Source of the DNA: Streptomyces thermodiastaticus
GTDB lineage: Bacteria; Actinomycetota; Actinomycetes; Streptomycetales; Streptomycetaceae
Direction of reading: 5' to 3'
Assembly (NCBI RefSeq): GCF_014656135.1
Contig: NZ_BNBV01000012.1
Span: forward strand, 1 to 64,000
DNA: 64,000 nt
Every line of letters starts with the position of its first letter. Position 1 is the first letter of the stretch. Shown piece after piece: positions 20,490-31,766 of the stretch. The translations under genes and the position numbers were made by a program. The notes beneath the pieces were generated by a model, which was not told where the DNA came from, searched no databases, and saw only the letters and a list, made by a program, of their open reading frames with translations.

Positions 20490-20933
20490 CTACCCCAGCC
20501 GCTTGATCATGGTGTACTCGGTGACGCCCGGCGGATAGTCGGGGATCGCGCACGCCACCGTGTAGCCGTGCCGGCGGTAGAAGTCCGGGGCCTGGAAGTC
20601 CCAGGTCTCCAGGCGGACACCGATGCACGTGCGCTCCTCGTGGGCGATGCGCTCGGCGTGCCGGAGCAGCCGCGAACCGAGACCCGCGCCCCGGTGCGGG
20701 GCGCCCACCCAGAGGAGGCCCACATGCAGCCAGCGCGCCCAGGTGTGGCCCACCAGGCCGCCGGCCAGGGCGCCGGAGTCGTCCGTCGCCCACACGTGCA
20801 ACGGCTCCTCGTGCCGGTCGGGGGACGTCCGTAGCGCGGCCAGCACCGGGGAGGCGGCGGTGTTCGTGTCGCGGAGGCGGGAACGCAGCAGTTCGCGGCG
20901 CTCTGCGTCCACTTCGGCTTCGATACGGAACAT
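20490..20933 (-). CDS. GNAT family N-acetyltransferase
   Basis: A 147-residue GNAT protein. The acetyl-CoA motif A is VGAPHRGAGLGSRLLRHAE, preceded by GGLVGHTWARWLHVGLLWV and followed by ETWDFQAPDFYRRHGYTVA, all typical. The substrate cannot be told from sequence. Start: ATG 20933 (MFRIEAEVD) is taken; an in-frame ATG at 20945 would add four residues. The long open frame further upstream is antisense to the next regulator. It converges with galK. Confidence 0.88.
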   Translation of the reverse strand: MFRIEAEVDAERRELLRSRLRDTNTAASPVLAALRTSPDRHEEPLHVWATDDSGALAGGLVGHTWARWLHVGLLWVGAPHRGAGLGSRLLRHAERIAHEERTCIGVRLETWDFQAPDFYRRHGYTVACAIPDYPPGVTEYTMIKRLG

Positions 20934-21002
20934 GCGGCACACCATAGACCGCACCACGTGGTCAGTTCCGGGGAAACGCCTTCTCGTCCCGGCGCCCGGC
21001 CG

Positions 21003-21038
21003 TACTCTGAAGAGCGGTACCGGTGGGGGCCGGTACCG
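21003..21038 (+). promoter_or_regulatory. -10 element and inverted repeat upstream of the LuxR-type regulator
   Basis: A -10-like TACTCT (21003-21008) is followed by a perfect inverted repeat, CGGTACCGG (21015-21023) and CCGGTACCG (21030-21038) around TGGGGG. The repeat would begin at the expected transcription start, so it may be an operator or a 5'-UTR hairpin. The remaining bases to 21219 contain nothing I recognise. Confidence 0.4.
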
Positions 21039-21219
21039 ATCAGGGGGCGAGACAGCCGGGTACGGCGCCTCGAGCGGGGGTAGCCATTCCGCATGGCGGC
21101 GGCCGTGCGTCGTGGCGGCCACCCGGACGCCGTGCCCGGGCCCTGGCCGGCCGTACGTCCGCCCGTCCTGATGACCGCGGTCCCCTGCTCCGCCGGGAGC
21201 TCGGGGAAGGGGGGGTTCA

Positions 21220-22011
21220 GTGCGTCGTATCCGAGTCCTGGTCGTGGACGACCACCGCATCTTCGCCGAGTCGCTCGCCGCCGCTCTGGCCGCCGAACCG
21301 GACGTCGAGGTGTTCGCGGCCGGTTCGGGACCGGCGGCGCTGCGCTGCCTGGAGCGGGCGGCCGCCGACAACCGCCGTTTCGACGTGCTGCTCGTCGATG
21401 CCGACCTCGGCCAGAGCGCCCCCGGCGGGCGGGACACCGTGCCGGTGCAGCCGGTGCCGGAGGGCGACGCCGGGCAGCTGGTGGACGGCATCTCCCTGGT
21501 CGCCGGGGTGCGCGAGGCGCAGCCGGGGGTGCGGACGGTGGTGCTCGCCGAGAAGGACGACCCGCGCCGGGCCGCGCTCGCCCTGCAGGCCGGTGCCTCG
21601 GGCTGGGTGGCCAAGGAATGCTCGCTGTCCCGGCTGCTCACCGTCATCCGCGGGGTGCTGCGCGACGAGACGCATCTGCCGCCGGCCCTGCTCACCGGCG
21701 TGCTGCGCGAACTGACCACCGCCCGCAAGCACCGCACCGAGAGCGAGCGTCTGGTGGAGTCGCTCACCCCGCGCGAGCGGGAGGTGCTGCGGTGCATGGT
21801 GGCGGGACTGGGGCGCAAGGCCGTCGCCGAGCGCCTGTATCTGTCCCCGCACACCGTCCGCACCCATATGCAGAACGTGCTGGGCAAGCTCGGGGTGCAC
21901 TCCACGCTCGCCGCGGTGGCGCTGGCCCGCCGGGCCGGCGTGGGCCCGGCCGAGCTGAACGGCAGCGGGTCAGCCGGGGACGTTGTCGAACGGGGCGGTC
22001 AGCCGGCGTAG
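21220..22011 (+). CDS. LuxR-family response regulator
   Basis: 263 residues. The receiver has a complete acidic pocket (RVLVVDDHRIFAESL, Asp10-Asp11) and phospho-acceptor Asp60 (FDVLLVDADLG), and the switch Lys in GWVAKE. About 25 residues (SAPGGRDTVPVQPVPEGDAG) are inserted after Asp60, unusual for the fold. The C-terminal GerE domain is complete (LTPREREVLRCMVAGLGRKA, HTVRTHMQNVLGKLGVHS). GTG 21220 follows a long G-rich ribosome site. No kinase is adjacent. Its last 42 bases overlap the converging marR-type gene. Confidence 0.9.
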   Translation: MRRIRVLVVDDHRIFAESLAAALAAEPDVEVFAAGSGPAALRCLERAAADNRRFDVLLVDADLGQSAPGGRDTVPVQPVPEGDAGQLVDGISLVAGVREAQPGVRTVVLAEKDDPRRAALALQAGASGWVAKECSLSRLLTVIRGVLRDETHLPPALLTGVLRELTTARKHRTESERLVESLTPREREVLRCMVAGLGRKAVAERLYLSPHTVRTHMQNVLGKLGVHSTLAAVALARRAGVGPAELNGSGSAGDVVERGGQPA

Positions 22012-22467
22012 CAGCCCGGCCAGCTCCGTGCGCTGGGCGGGGGACAGCTGGCTCAGGATCGCCCGCTCCTGCTCCAGCAGCCCCGCCAGCGCCCGGTCCG
22101 CGCGGTCGCGGCCCTCGTCCGTGAGCCGGACCAGCACCCCGCGCCGGTCACTGGGGTCGGGCAGCCGCTCCACCAAACCCTTCTGCGCCAGCCGGTCGAT
22201 ACGGTTGGTCATCGTGCCCGAGGTGACCAGCGTCTGGGTCAGCAACTGCCCCGGCGAGAGCTGATACGGCGCGCCCGCCCGCCGGAGCGCGGTCAGCACG
22301 TCGAACTCCCACGGCTCCAGGCTGTGCTCGGAGAAGGCCAGACGACGTGCACGGTCCAGGTGCCGAGCCAGCCTGCTGACCCGGCTGAGCACCTCGAGCG
22401 GTTCCACGTCGAGGTCCGGGCGCTCCCGGCGCCACGCTGCGACCAGCCGATCGACCTCGTCCTCCAT
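21970..22467 (-). CDS. tamR: MarR-family regulator, probable TamR
   Basis: A 165-residue winged-helix MarR protein: MEDEVDRLVAAWRRERPDLD, LEPWEFDVLTALRRAG, recognition region TLVTSGTMTNRIDRLAQKGL and wing LPDPSDRRGVLVRLTDEG. It diverges from tam, 105 bases away. In S. coelicolor TamR represses its own gene and tam, and is released by trans-aconitate, citrate and related acids, linking aconitase damage to repair of metabolism; the same arrangement here supports that assignment. A -10 TACACT seven bases before ATG 22467 indicates a leaderless mRNA. Confidence 0.9.
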   Translation of the reverse strand: MEDEVDRLVAAWRRERPDLDVEPLEVLSRVSRLARHLDRARRLAFSEHSLEPWEFDVLTALRRAGAPYQLSPGQLLTQTLVTSGTMTNRIDRLAQKGLVERLPDPSDRRGVLVRLTDEGRDRADRALAGLLEQERAILSQLSPAQRTELAGLLRRLTAPFDNVPG

Positions 22468-22474
22468 ACCGGTC

Positions 22475-22535
22475 AGTGTAGTGGTTGTGTCGACATAAAG
22501 TCTCTTGATGTAGGTCTTCTTGACGTCGAGATAAT
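22475..22535 (+). promoter_or_regulatory. tamR-tam divergent operator/promoter
   Basis: Holds the tamR -10 (TACACT on the minus strand, 22475-22480), a 14-base imperfect palindrome TCTTGACGTCGAGA (22518-22531) of MarR type, a related half site TCTCTTGATG (22501-22510), and a tam -10-like GATAAT (22530-22535) that overlaps the palindrome. A repressor bound there would block both genes. Confidence 0.6.
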
Positions 22536-22572
22536 CCGTGGCAGGGTGGATGCAGACCGCAAGGAGGCCGTC

Positions 22573-23412
22573 ATGCCCGAGCACAGCCCCGCCTGGGACC
22601 CCGCCCAGTACCTGCGTCACGCCGACCACCGCGCCCGCCCCTTCACCGACCTGCTGGAGCGCATCCCCGACCTGCCCGCGCAGAAGCAGGGCAGGCCGCC
22701 CCGCATCGCCGACCTCGGCTGCGGCCCCGGCAACGTCACCGCGCTGCTCGCCACCCGCTGGCCCACCGCACACATCACCGGCTACGACAACTCTCCCGAG
22801 ATGCTCGACCGGGCGGAAACGGAACACGCCGGCCCCACCCCGGGCGGCGGCCGCCTGGACTTCGCCGCCGCCGACGCCCGCACCTGGACCCCGGCCGAAC
22901 CCTGCGACCTGATCGTCAGCAACGCCACCCTGCAGTGGGTTCCGGGTCACCTGGAACGCTTCGCGGACTGGGTGGCGGCTCTGCGGCCCGGCGGCACCTT
23001 CGCCTTCCAGGTCCCCGGCAACTTCACCGCACCCAGCCACAGCCTGATGCGCGAGCTGGCCGGCTCCGCCCGCTACCGGCACCGCCTGGCCGGCGTGCTG
23101 CGCCACGCGGACGCGGTGCACACCCCCGAGACGTACCTGGAGCACCTGACCGCGCTGGGCTGCACGGCGGACGTGTGGGAGACCACCTACCTGCATCTGC
23201 TGCCCGGCGAGGACCCGGTCCTGGACTGGGTGAAGGGCACCGGCCTGCGGCCCGTGCTGACCGCGCTGGCCGACGAGCCGGAGCTGCGCGAGGCGTTCCT
23301 CGCGGAGTACACCGACGCCCTCCGCGCGGCCTACCCGCCCGGCCCGCACGGCACGGTGTTCCCCTTCCGCCGCATCTTCGCCGTCGCCCGCAAGGAGGGA
23401 CGAGCGCCGTGA
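22573..23412 (+). CDS. tam: trans-aconitate 2-methyltransferase
   Basis: SAM-dependent enzyme that methylates trans-aconitate, an inhibitor of aconitase. Motif I is IADLGCGPGNVTALLATRWP; YDNSPEMLDRA, LIVSNATLQWVPG, FAFQVPGNF and WETTYLHLL match the Tam family. ATG 22573 is preceded by a perfect AAGGAGG (22561-22567); 279 residues is normal. The stop overlaps by four bases (GTGA) the start of a truncated VOC gene, which must originally have been coupled to it. Confidence 0.93.
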   Translation: MPEHSPAWDPAQYLRHADHRARPFTDLLERIPDLPAQKQGRPPRIADLGCGPGNVTALLATRWPTAHITGYDNSPEMLDRAETEHAGPTPGGGRLDFAAADARTWTPAEPCDLIVSNATLQWVPGHLERFADWVAALRPGGTFAFQVPGNFTAPSHSLMRELAGSARYRHRLAGVLRHADAVHTPETYLEHLTALGCTADVWETTYLHLLPGEDPVLDWVKGTGLRPVLTALADEPELREAFLAEYTDALRAAYPPGPHGTVFPFRRIFAVARKEGRAP

Positions 23413-23543
23413 TCACCGCCCTCGGCCACGTCCAGCTCGCCGCCCCGCCCGGCATGGAGGACCGGCTGCGCGCGTACCGCACGCGCCGCGGCCGTGGGCC
23501 GCGCGGCGGACGAGGTCTCCGAGCCGGCCACGGGCGGCACTGA
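23409..23543 (+). pseudogene. VOC/glyoxalase-family gene, 5' remnant
   Basis: GTG 23409 overlaps the tam stop. The first 24 residues, ITALGHVQLAAPPGMEDRLR in part, are those of a VOC (glyoxalase/bleomycin-resistance fold) protein. From about 23480 the sequence becomes Arg/Gly-rich and unrelated because the frame runs into the antisense of another remnant. About 44 residues instead of roughly 120 remain, without metal ligands beyond the first His. Confidence 0.6.
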
Positions 23544-23558
23544 TCTCGATCCCGGTCA
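23480..23558 (-). pseudogene. Phd/YefM-type antitoxin, N-terminal remnant
   Basis: On the minus strand ATG 23558 begins MTGIEISAARGRLGDLVRRA, the DNA-binding N-terminus of a Phd/YefM antitoxin. After about residue 23 (AAHGR) it continues into the antisense of the VOC fragment, so the toxin-binding half and any toxin gene are gone. This and the VOC remnant meet tail to tail at about 23480. Confidence 0.55.
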
Positions 23559-23599
23559 TGTCCGCCTGATCACACCACGTCACCGGTGTGCACATGCGG

Positions 23600-24265
23600 T
23601 CAGTTCTTCCGGTGTCCTATCAGCCGCGGCTTCTGCTCCAGCCCGTCCAGGCCGTGCCACGCCAGGTTCACCAGATGGGCCGCCACCTCCGCCTTCTTCG
23701 GACGGCGCACGTCCAGCCACCACTGCCCGGTCAGCGCCACCATGCCCACCAGGGCCTGCGCGTACAGCGGGGCCAGCTTGGGATCGAAACCGCGGGACTT
23801 GAACTCGCGGCCCAGGATGTCCTCCACCTGGGTGGCGATGTCCGAGATCAGCGAGGCGAAGGAACCCGTGGACTGGGGGATGGGGGAGTCACGGACCAGG
23901 ATCCGGAACCCGTCCGTGTACTCCTCGATGTAGTCCAGCAGGGCGAACGCCGCCTGCTCGCACAACTCACGGGGATGGCCGGCGGTCAGCGAGCCGGTCA
24001 CCATGTCCAGCAGCCGCCGCATCTCGCGGTCCACCACGACCGCGTACAGCCCCTCCTTGCCGCCGAAGTGCTCGTACACCACCGGCTTGGACACCCCGGC
24101 CTTCGCCGCGATCTCCTCCACCGAGGTGCCCTCGAAACCCTTCGCCGCGAAGAGGGTGCGCCCGATCTCCAGGAGCTGCTGGCGGCGCTGGGCGCCCGTC
24201 ATCCGGGTGCGGCGCGCCCGCCGCGGCTTGTCGTTGCTCGGGATGCTGCTGGAGTCGGTCGCCAC
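23600..24265 (-). CDS. TetR-family regulator of the desaturase operon
   Basis: 221 residues with an N-terminal TetR helix-turn-helix (GAQRRQQLLEIGRTLFAAKG, VEEIAAKAGVSKPVVYEHF) and a C-terminal ligand domain containing GMVALTGQWWLDVRRPKK. GTG 24265 lies seven bases after the desaturase stop, so the two are one operon. TetR regulators beside desaturases usually sense acyl-CoAs and control membrane fatty acid composition (DesT/FasR type); the paired TACGG-centred palindromes before the desaturase are its likely operators. Confidence 0.9.
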   Translation of the reverse strand: MATDSSSIPSNDKPRRARRTRMTGAQRRQQLLEIGRTLFAAKGFEGTSVEEIAAKAGVSKPVVYEHFGGKEGLYAVVVDREMRRLLDMVTGSLTAGHPRELCEQAAFALLDYIEEYTDGFRILVRDSPIPQSTGSFASLISDIATQVEDILGREFKSRGFDPKLAPLYAQALVGMVALTGQWWLDVRRPKKAEVAAHLVNLAWHGLDGLEQKPRLIGHRKN

Positions 24266-24272
24266 GGCTCCA

Positions 24273-25280
24273 TCATGCCGCCTTGACCGGAGTCCTCCGC
24301 CGCCGGGAGCCGCCACCGTCGGTGTTGCGGCGCGAATCGATACGCGAGCGTGACGGCCAGCGCACGTCGTACGCCCAGCCGAGCCGCTCGAACCAGCGGA
24401 TGATCCGCGCCGAGGAGTCCAGCTGCCAGCGCTCCACCCCGTGCCGGGCGGAGGTCGGGTCGGCGTGGTGCAGGTTGTGCCAGGACTCGCCGCAGGACAG
24501 GATCGCCAGCCACCACACGTTGCCCGAGCGGTCCCGCGACTTGAACGGCTGCTTGCCCACCGCATGGCAGATGGAGTTGATCGACCACGTCACGTGGTGC
24601 AGCAAAGCCACCCGGACGAGCGACCCCCAGAAGAACGCGGTGAACGCACCCCACCACGACCAGGTGACCAGTCCGCCGATCAGCGGAGGCGTCAGCAGCG
24701 ACACCGTCGTCCACAGCACGAACTGCCGGGAGATCCGCCGCATCGTCGGATCCTTCAGCAGATCGGGCGCGTACTTGTCCTGCGGGGTCTGCTCCTCGTC
24801 GAACATCCAGCCCACATGCGCCCACCACAGGCCCTTCAGCAGCGCCGGAATCGTCTCCCCGTACCGCCACGGCGAGTGCGGGTCCCCCTCGTGGTCGGAG
24901 AACTTGTGGTGCCGGCGGTGATCCGCCACCCAGCGCACCAGGGGCCCCTCCACCGCCAGCGACCCCGCGATCGCCAGCGCGATCCGCAGCGGCCGCCGGG
25001 CCTTGAAGGACCCATGCGTGAAGTGACGGTGGAAGCCGATCGTGATGCCGTGACAGCCCAGGAAGTAGAAGAGGACGAGCAGGCCCAGATCCAGCCAGCT
25101 CACCCCCCAGCCCCAGGCCAGCGGCACCGCCGCCAGCAACGCCAGGAACGGCACGACGATGAACAGCAGCAGCGTGATCTGCTCGATCGAACGCTTCTGC
25201 TCACCGCCCAGCGTCCCGGAGGGCAGCGGGCCGGCCGCCGTTCCGCTTTTGTCGATCACGTCGGAGGAGCTTGTGGTCAT
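24273..25280 (-). CDS. acyl-CoA (delta-9 type) fatty acid desaturase
   Basis: Membrane di-iron desaturase of 335 residues. Three histidine boxes are present: GFHRHFTH, DHRRHH and SWHNLHH, plus a further HH before the last box (LLHHVTW). Four membrane segments in two pairs flank them. The substrate is probably a saturated acyl-CoA, giving a monounsaturated chain and changing membrane fluidity. The basic C-terminal tail is typical of Streptomyces homologues. First gene of the operon with the TetR regulator. Confidence 0.92.
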   Translation of the reverse strand: MTTSSSDVIDKSGTAAGPLPSGTLGGEQKRSIEQITLLLFIVVPFLALLAAVPLAWGWGVSWLDLGLLVLFYFLGCHGITIGFHRHFTHGSFKARRPLRIALAIAGSLAVEGPLVRWVADHRRHHKFSDHEGDPHSPWRYGETIPALLKGLWWAHVGWMFDEEQTPQDKYAPDLLKDPTMRRISRQFVLWTTVSLLTPPLIGGLVTWSWWGAFTAFFWGSLVRVALLHHVTWSINSICHAVGKQPFKSRDRSGNVWWLAILSCGESWHNLHHADPTSARHGVERWQLDSSARIIRWFERLGWAYDVRWPSRSRIDSRRNTDGGGSRRRRTPVKAA

Positions 25281-25343
25281 GGGCGTCCCCTGGGGGGTCG
25301 AGGGTCGAGACAGGCGCCGGAGGTTCGCAACCCACCAGCTTCC

Positions 25344-25398
25344 TACGGTTCCGTAACCTACGGCTTCGTAAGTATGGCAGTGCGTCGCCTCCCATCAA
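25344..25398 (-). promoter_or_regulatory. desaturase promoter with two tandem TetR-type operators
   Basis: On the minus strand a -35 TTGATG (25393-25398) and -10 CATACT (25371-25376) are 16 bases apart. Immediately downstream are two 12-base palindromes, TACGGTTCCGTA (25344-25355) and TACGGCTTCGTA (25359-25370), 15 bases centre to centre. They cover the transcription start and are ideally placed for repression by the TetR protein of the same operon. Confidence 0.65.
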
Positions 25399-25625
25399 GA
25401 GCCCCTGGCCTGCGCGTCCCACCCGACACCTAGACTTGGGGTCGGTCGGACAGCGCGGTCCGCTCTGAAGATTTGTTCCCGGATGCCCGGCCCGTATGCG
25501 GTTGCCGCCTTGCGGCACCCGTCCGGGTCCCCCTCCCAGACGACCCCGCCCGTCGCCCCTCACCGCCTCCTTCACGAGGAGCCGCCGGTGCGACGGACCT
25601 TCTGAGACTGCAAGGAGCCGCACCT

Positions 25626-28355
<2,730 letters not shown>

Positions 28356-28377
28356 CCACCGCCGCCACCACACACCG

Positions 28378-28408
28378 GCGCCCCCGGGGCCACCCGCCCC
28401 GGGGGCGC
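28378..28408 (+). terminator. ppc terminator
   Basis: Perfect 12-bp stem GCGCCCCCGGGG/CCCCGGGGGCGC with a 7-base loop, 23 bases after the ppc stop; it can also serve the converging gene at 28458. Confidence 0.8.
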
Positions 28409-28457
28409 TTGTCCGTGCCGTACGGGTCCGTGCCGTACGGGCTACGTGCCCCGCGGC

Positions 28458-29072
28458 TCACAGCGCGGCGAACGCCGCCGTCAGCAGCGCCACCCCCGCC
28501 CCGGCGAGCACCCATGCCGTGCGGACCAGCCGCAGCCCGCCCGCCACCACCACCGACGCCAGCAGCAGCGCACCGCCCAGCGGAGCCCACGCGTACAGGA
28601 TCCCGGCCGGCCCCGACCGCAGCACCCGGTCCGTGCCCGGCTTCACGACCACGCTGTACGTCTCCCCCTTGCGCACCGCCACCGCGGAGACCTCCACCCG
28701 GTCACGCGCCGTGGACCCCGGCGAGACGGGGGTGTACCGGCCGGTGCACGTGTCACCCGCGCAGTGCGTCACCTCCACCGTGCCGCGCTCGCGGCCCTTG
28801 GGCAGCATCACGTACGGCGCACTGCTCCACGACGCCCACACACCGGCGATCAGCAGCAGCACCGCCACCGTGCCCATGGTCATCACCCGGCCGATGCGCA
28901 GCGCGGCGAACGACGCCCGGCGGGCGGCCGTACGCCCCTGCCGCGCGGGCCGCGACGAACGCGAGGGCCGGACGGGACGCGAGGACCCGGCGGAGCGCGA
29001 CGACCGGGCGGGACGCGAGGACCGGGCGGAACGACGGGCGGCTGCGGGGGCGGCGGACATGGCCGGGATCAT
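28458..29072 (-). CDS. hypothetical basic membrane protein
   Basis: A 204-residue protein with a very basic Ser/Arg/Ala N-terminus (PARSSRSAGSSRPVRPSR), a membrane segment (TMGTVAVLLLIAGVWASW), an exterior domain of about 70 residues with CAGDTCTGRY, and two C-terminal membrane segments (ILYAWAPLGGALLLASVVVA and TAWVLAGAGVALLTAAF). ATG 29072 has GAAGGGG eight bases upstream. I recognise no family. It is the last gene of the minus-strand run below pth. Confidence 0.75.
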   Translation of the reverse strand: MIPAMSAAPAAARRSARSSRPARSSRSAGSSRPVRPSRSSRPARQGRTAARRASFAALRIGRVMTMGTVAVLLLIAGVWASWSSAPYVMLPKGRERGTVEVTHCAGDTCTGRYTPVSPGSTARDRVEVSAVAVRKGETYSVVVKPGTDRVLRSGPAGILYAWAPLGGALLLASVVVAGGLRLVRTAWVLAGAGVALLTAAFAAL

Positions 29073-29125
29073 TGGCCATACCCCTTCGCACGGTCAACAC
29101 CCCTGGCGGCCCGGCGCCCGCAACG

Positions 29126-29737
29126 TCACGAGTTGTACGCGCTCTGCGCCCGCTCCAGACCCTCCGTCAGCAGACACTCCACCGCGTCCGCCGCCCGGTC
29201 CACGAGGTAGTCCAGCTCCTTGCGCTCCGCCGCGGAGAAATCCTTCAGCACGAAGTCCGCCACCGGCATCCGCCCCGGCGGACGCCCGATCCCGAACCGC
29301 ACCCGGTGATAGTCCCGGCCCACCGCCTTCGTCAGCGACTTCAGCCCGTTGTGCCCGTTGTCCCCGCCGCCCAGCTTCAGCCGCAGCGCGCCGTAGTCGA
29401 TGTCCAGCTCGTCGTGCACCGCCACGATGTTCACCGGCGGCACCTTGTAGAAATCCCGCAGCGCGCCCACCGGCCCGCCCGACAGGTTCATGTACGACAT
29501 CGGCTTGGCCAGCACCACCCGGCGGCTGCCCGGACCCGGCGGACCGATCCGCCCCTCCACCACCTGGGCCTGCGCCTTCGCCGCCCGCTTGAACCGGCCC
29601 CCCATGCGCTCGGCCAGCAGATCCACCACCATGAACCCCACGTTGTGCCGGTTCCTGGCGTACTCCGGACCCGGATTGCCCAGGCCCACGATCAGCCACG
29701 GCGCCTGCGCGGAACTCGCCGGAGTGCTCACGTGCAT
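29126..29737 (-). CDS. pth: peptidyl-tRNA hydrolase
   Basis: Cleaves peptidyl-tRNA released from stalled ribosomes. Signature elements are [20 protein letters not shown] with the catalytic His, [36 protein letters not shown] and GHNGLKSL. 203 residues, the usual size. It follows rplY on the same strand, a pairing common in actinobacteria; an 81-base gap separates them. Confidence 0.96.
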   Translation of the reverse strand: MHVSTPASSAQAPWLIVGLGNPGPEYARNRHNVGFMVVDLLAERMGGRFKRAAKAQAQVVEGRIGPPGPGSRRVVLAKPMSYMNLSGGPVGALRDFYKVPPVNIVAVHDELDIDYGALRLKLGGGDNGHNGLKSLTKAVGRDYHRVRFGIGRPPGRMPVADFVLKDFSAAERKELDYLVDRAADAVECLLTEGLERAQSAYNS

Positions 29738-29818
29738 GTCTCCTTGATACGCGCCGGCCGCCGCCCCCGCACACGTGTACGGAAGCAGCGGCCGGCGGAA
29801 CGACGGCGAAAGAGAGGA

Positions 29819-30406
29819 TCAGGCCTCGGTCGCCTCGGCCTCACCCTCGCCCTCGGCGGCCTCGGTCTGCGCCTGCAGCACCTGCAGCACGACCGCGTCC
29901 TCCTCGATGGCCAGCGACACACCCTGCGGCAGCGGGATGTCCTTGGCCAGAACCGAGGCACCGGCGTCCAGGCCCTCGATCGACACGGTCACGTGCTCCG
30001 GGATGTGCGTGGCCTCGGCCTCGACCGGCAGCCCGTCCAGGATGTGCTCCAGCAGGTTGCCACCCGGGGCCAGGTCGCCCTCGGTGTGCACCGGAACCTC
30101 GACCGTGACCTTCTCGCCCCGCTTGACCAGCAGCAGGTCCACGTGCTCCAGGAAACCCTTGATCGGGTCACGCTGCACGGACTTCGGGATCGCCAGCTCG
30201 TTGGTCTTGCCGTCGATGTCCAGGGAGATCAGGACGTTCGGCGTACGCAGCGCCAGCAGCAGGTCGTGACCCGGGAACGTCAGGTGCACCGGCTCGGAAC
30301 CGTGCCCGTACAGCACACCCGGAACCTTGTCGGCGCGACGGATACGGCGAGCAGCACCCTTGCCGAACTCGGTACGGGTCTCGGCGGACAGCTTCACCTC
30401 AGACAT
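29819..30406 (-). CDS. rplY: 50S ribosomal protein L25/general stress protein Ctc
   Basis: 195-residue long-form L25 (TL5/Ctc type) that binds 5S rRNA. The N-terminal L25 domain has TRTEFGKGAARRIRRADKVP and GVLYGHGSEPVHLTFPGHD; the C-terminal beta domain contains HVDLLLVKRGEKVTVEVPVH, and an acidic Glu/Ala tail closes the protein. ATG 30406 is preceded by GAGGAG. Downstream of prs on the same strand, 235 bases away. Confidence 0.96.
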   Translation of the reverse strand: MSEVKLSAETRTEFGKGAARRIRRADKVPGVLYGHGSEPVHLTFPGHDLLLALRTPNVLISLDIDGKTNELAIPKSVQRDPIKGFLEHVDLLLVKRGEKVTVEVPVHTEGDLAPGGNLLEHILDGLPVEAEATHIPEHVTVSIEGLDAGASVLAKDIPLPQGVSLAIEEDAVVLQVLQAQTEAAEGEGEAEATEA

Positions 30407-30641
30407 GTTTCTCACTCCTCGTAGAAGGAAGTACGTGGACAAAAGGTCGGGGTCACCCGGCCAACGAACGGCCTGCTACGAAGAGCGCGTCGATAACGGA
30501 CCGCCGCACCCGTCCAGCCTGAACGGCCACGGCCTCCCTCGCCGAGCAACTGCAGCAGTTTACCCAGCAAGGGAGACCGGACCCAAAATCGGTCGTCGGG
30601 AGACCCCAAAGACCAAAAGAGTGATCGTTACTGCGCGGCGA

Positions 30642-31616
30642 TCACTGCTCGTCGAACAGGCTCGTCACCGAACCGTCCTCGAACACCTCACGCACCGCAC
30701 TCGCGATCGTCGGCGCGATCGAAAGCACCGTGATCTTGTCCAGCTGCAGCTCGCTCGGCGTCGGCAGCGTGTTCGTGAACACGAACTCGCTCACCTTCGA
30801 GTTCTTCAGCCGGTCCGCCGCCGGACCCGACAGCACACCGTGCGTCGCCGTCACGATGACGTCCTCCGCACCATGCGCGAACAGCGCGTCCGCCGCCGCA
30901 CAGATCGTGCCGCCGGTGTCCACCATGTCGTCCACCAGCACACAGATCCGGCCCTTCACATCACCGACGACCTCGTGCACCGTGACCTGGTTCGCCACGT
31001 CCTTGTCCCGGCGCTTGTGCACGATCGCCAGCGGCGCGCCCAGCCGGTCGCACCAGCGGTCCGCCACCCGCACCCGGCCGGCGTCCGGAGACACCACCGT
31101 CAGCTTCGAGCGGTCCACCTTGCTGCCCACATAGTCCGCCAGCAGCGGCAGCGCGAACAGGTGATCGACCGGGCCGTCGAAGAAGCCCTGGATCTGGTCC
31201 GTGTGCAGATCCACCGCCAGAATGCGGTCCGCACCGGCCGTCTTCATCAGATCCGCCACCAGACGCGCCGAGATCGGCTCACGCCCACGGTGCTTCTTGT
31301 CCTGCCGCGCATAACCGTAGAACGGCACGATCACGGTGATCGACCGAGCCGACGCACGCTTCAGCGCGTCGATCATGATCAGCTGCTCCATGATCCATTT
31401 GTTGATCGGAGCAGTGTGGCTCTGGATCAGAAAGCAGTCCGCGCCACGGGCCGACTCCTGATAGCGCACATAGATCTCGCCGTTGGCGAAGTCGAACGCC
31501 TTCGTCGGGACGACCCCGACACCCAGCTCGTGGGCGATTTCCTCGGCAAGCTCGGGGTGGGCGCGGCCGGAGAAGAACATCATCTTCTTCACGCCGGTCG
31601 TCTTGATCCCGGTCAC
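30642..31616 (-). CDS. prs: ribose-phosphate diphosphokinase (PRPP synthetase)
   Basis: Forms PRPP from ribose-5-phosphate and ATP for nucleotide, His and Trp synthesis. Motifs: MMFFSGRAHPELAEEIA, FANGEIYVRYQESARGAD, GYARQDKKHRGREPISARL, LTVVSPDAGRVRVADRW, and PRPP loop ICVLVDDMVDTGGTICAAA. GTG 31616 gives 324 residues. It lies 150 bases downstream of glmU on the same strand and probably follows it in an operon. Confidence 0.97.
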   Translation of the reverse strand: MTGIKTTGVKKMMFFSGRAHPELAEEIAHELGVGVVPTKAFDFANGEIYVRYQESARGADCFLIQSHTAPINKWIMEQLIMIDALKRASARSITVIVPFYGYARQDKKHRGREPISARLVADLMKTAGADRILAVDLHTDQIQGFFDGPVDHLFALPLLADYVGSKVDRSKLTVVSPDAGRVRVADRWCDRLGAPLAIVHKRRDKDVANQVTVHEVVGDVKGRICVLVDDMVDTGGTICAAADALFAHGAEDVIVTATHGVLSGPAADRLKNSKVSEFVFTNTLPTPSELQLDKITVLSIAPTIASAVREVFEDGSVTSLFDEQ

Positions 31617-31766
31617 AGCAGTGTCTCCTCGAAGGGGGTGTTCGCAGCTGGATGTCGAGATGACCTCGTCAACCGTGTCAAACCGTGCGCCAGAGGTCGT
31701 CTCAGCTGGTAGGGGTGCGGGTGTGCACTTATCACCGTACGCCGAGTCCGGCGCACTTGTGTCCGG

